Shown: in pieces, positions 63,660-64,000 of the stretch
Numbering within the stretch: the stretch's first letter is position 1
Layout of the letters: each line of letters opens with the position of its first letter
Notes under the pieces: model-generated
The model's input: only the letters and a program-made list of their open reading frames with translations
Database searches by the model: none
Told to the model about the DNA's origin: nothing
Origin: Sporosarcina sp. ANT_H38
Lineage (GTDB): Bacteria; Bacillota; Bacilli; Bacillales_A; Planococcaceae
Length of the DNA stretch: 64,000 nucleotides
Direction: 5' to 3'
Assembly: GCF_008369195.1 (NCBI RefSeq)
Contig: NZ_VOBC01000001.1
Span: forward strand, 1,612,001-1,676,000
Translations under genes and position numbers: made by a program

Positions 63660-64000
63660 TATACTTTGTCCCCTTCCTTATCTTGCAAGATAGCATCCTT
63701 GTCCTGTCTGTCTTCATAAGAAGGTAAATTAGCAACATCTTTCACTTGATCCAACTCTTTTTTCAAGGAGAACCAGTTTTTATTCGTATGTCCAGCAACT
63801 AGTAGTTCACCATTAGGGCCTTTTTGAATCCATATTCTTCTATGGTTCCAATAAGATCCTTGCGAAACACCAATCATAAAGATAATCCCTCCTACAAGAA
63901 GAAGATATAATGTTTTATCTTTACGTACTGTCAGCCCGGATATATCGCGGGTTTCTGCACTGACGAATTTCACTTTATAATCGTTGACTTCCGTCTCAAG
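63659..64000 (-). CDS. resB: Cytochrome c biogenesis protein ResB (C-terminal part, cut by window edge)
   Basis: Only the last 113 codons are inside the window and the frame stays open to base 64000, so the gene continues to the right. The visible part has one membrane helix ([19 protein letters not shown]) preceded by an extracytoplasmic segment and followed by [20 protein letters not shown], as in the C-terminus of ResB/Ccs1. It forms the haem transfer complex with ResC, to which it is coupled by a TAATG junction. Confidence 0.9.
   Translation of the reverse strand, partial: LETEVNDYKVKFVSAETRDISGLTVRKDKTLYLLLVGGIIFMIGVSQGSYWNHRRIWIQKGPNGELLVAGHTNKNWFSLKKELDQVKDVANLPSYEDRQDKDAILQDKEGDKV

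Overview
The window reads as core chromosome of an endospore-forming, low-to-moderate GC Bacillales bacterium, most likely Sporosarcina or a close Planococcaceae relative. This is judged from gene order and protein resemblance to Bacillus subtilis; no search was run. Spore genes (spoIVA, sleB, ypeB, ypiB, ypiF), bacillithiol genes (bshA, ypdA), the menaquinone and heptaprenyl genes and the order from recU-ponA to resDCB all fit that group. No tRNA, rRNA, CRISPR array, prophage or intact insertion sequence was seen.

Layout. Positions 1-990 carry no credible protein gene but hold a promoter-to-terminator unit on the minus strand (about 896 to 303) that folds into two long-range helical domains. 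I propose it is a large structured non-coding RNA of about 595 nt that I cannot assign to a family. Divergent from it run recU and ponA (993-4303, plus strand). Almost everything else is on the minus strand: ypoC-nth-dnaD, asnS-aspB-ypmB, dinG; panBCD behind a leader with a terminator and a competing hairpin; birA, cca, bshA, dapB, ypjD; a YitT-family protein on plus; a YugP-like metallopeptidase, ypjA, the qcrABC menaquinol-cytochrome c reductase, ypiF-ypiB-ypiA; the aromatic supraoperon aroC-aroB-aroH-hisC-tyrA-aroA; cheR, ndk; hepS-menH-hepT; mtrB, folE, hup; spoIVA; yphE-yphF; gpsA, der, an S1-domain protein, plsC, cmk; ypfA; sleB-ypeB; prsW; ansA (plus); ypdA, ypbG, a LysM protein, recS-ypbB; fer (plus); a riboswitch-controlled riboflavin transporter; sigX-rsiX; and resD-resE and resB-resC, with resB cut by the window edge.

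The genes group into co-acting sets: chorismate to Tyr/Phe precursors in one operon; isoprenoid side chain and menaquinone methylation feeding the Qcr complex; cytochrome c maturation (Res) supplying it with haem proteins; pantothenate synthesis; spore cortex germination (SleB/YpeB); and envelope stress sensing (PrsW, SigX/RsiX).

Departures from the B. subtilis layout are the absence of trpEDCFBA from the aromatic operon although mtrB (TRAP) is present, the absence of bshB1 and mgsA between bshA and dapB, the absence of ypjB, and a collagen-like Gly-X-X tail on the class A penicillin-binding protein.
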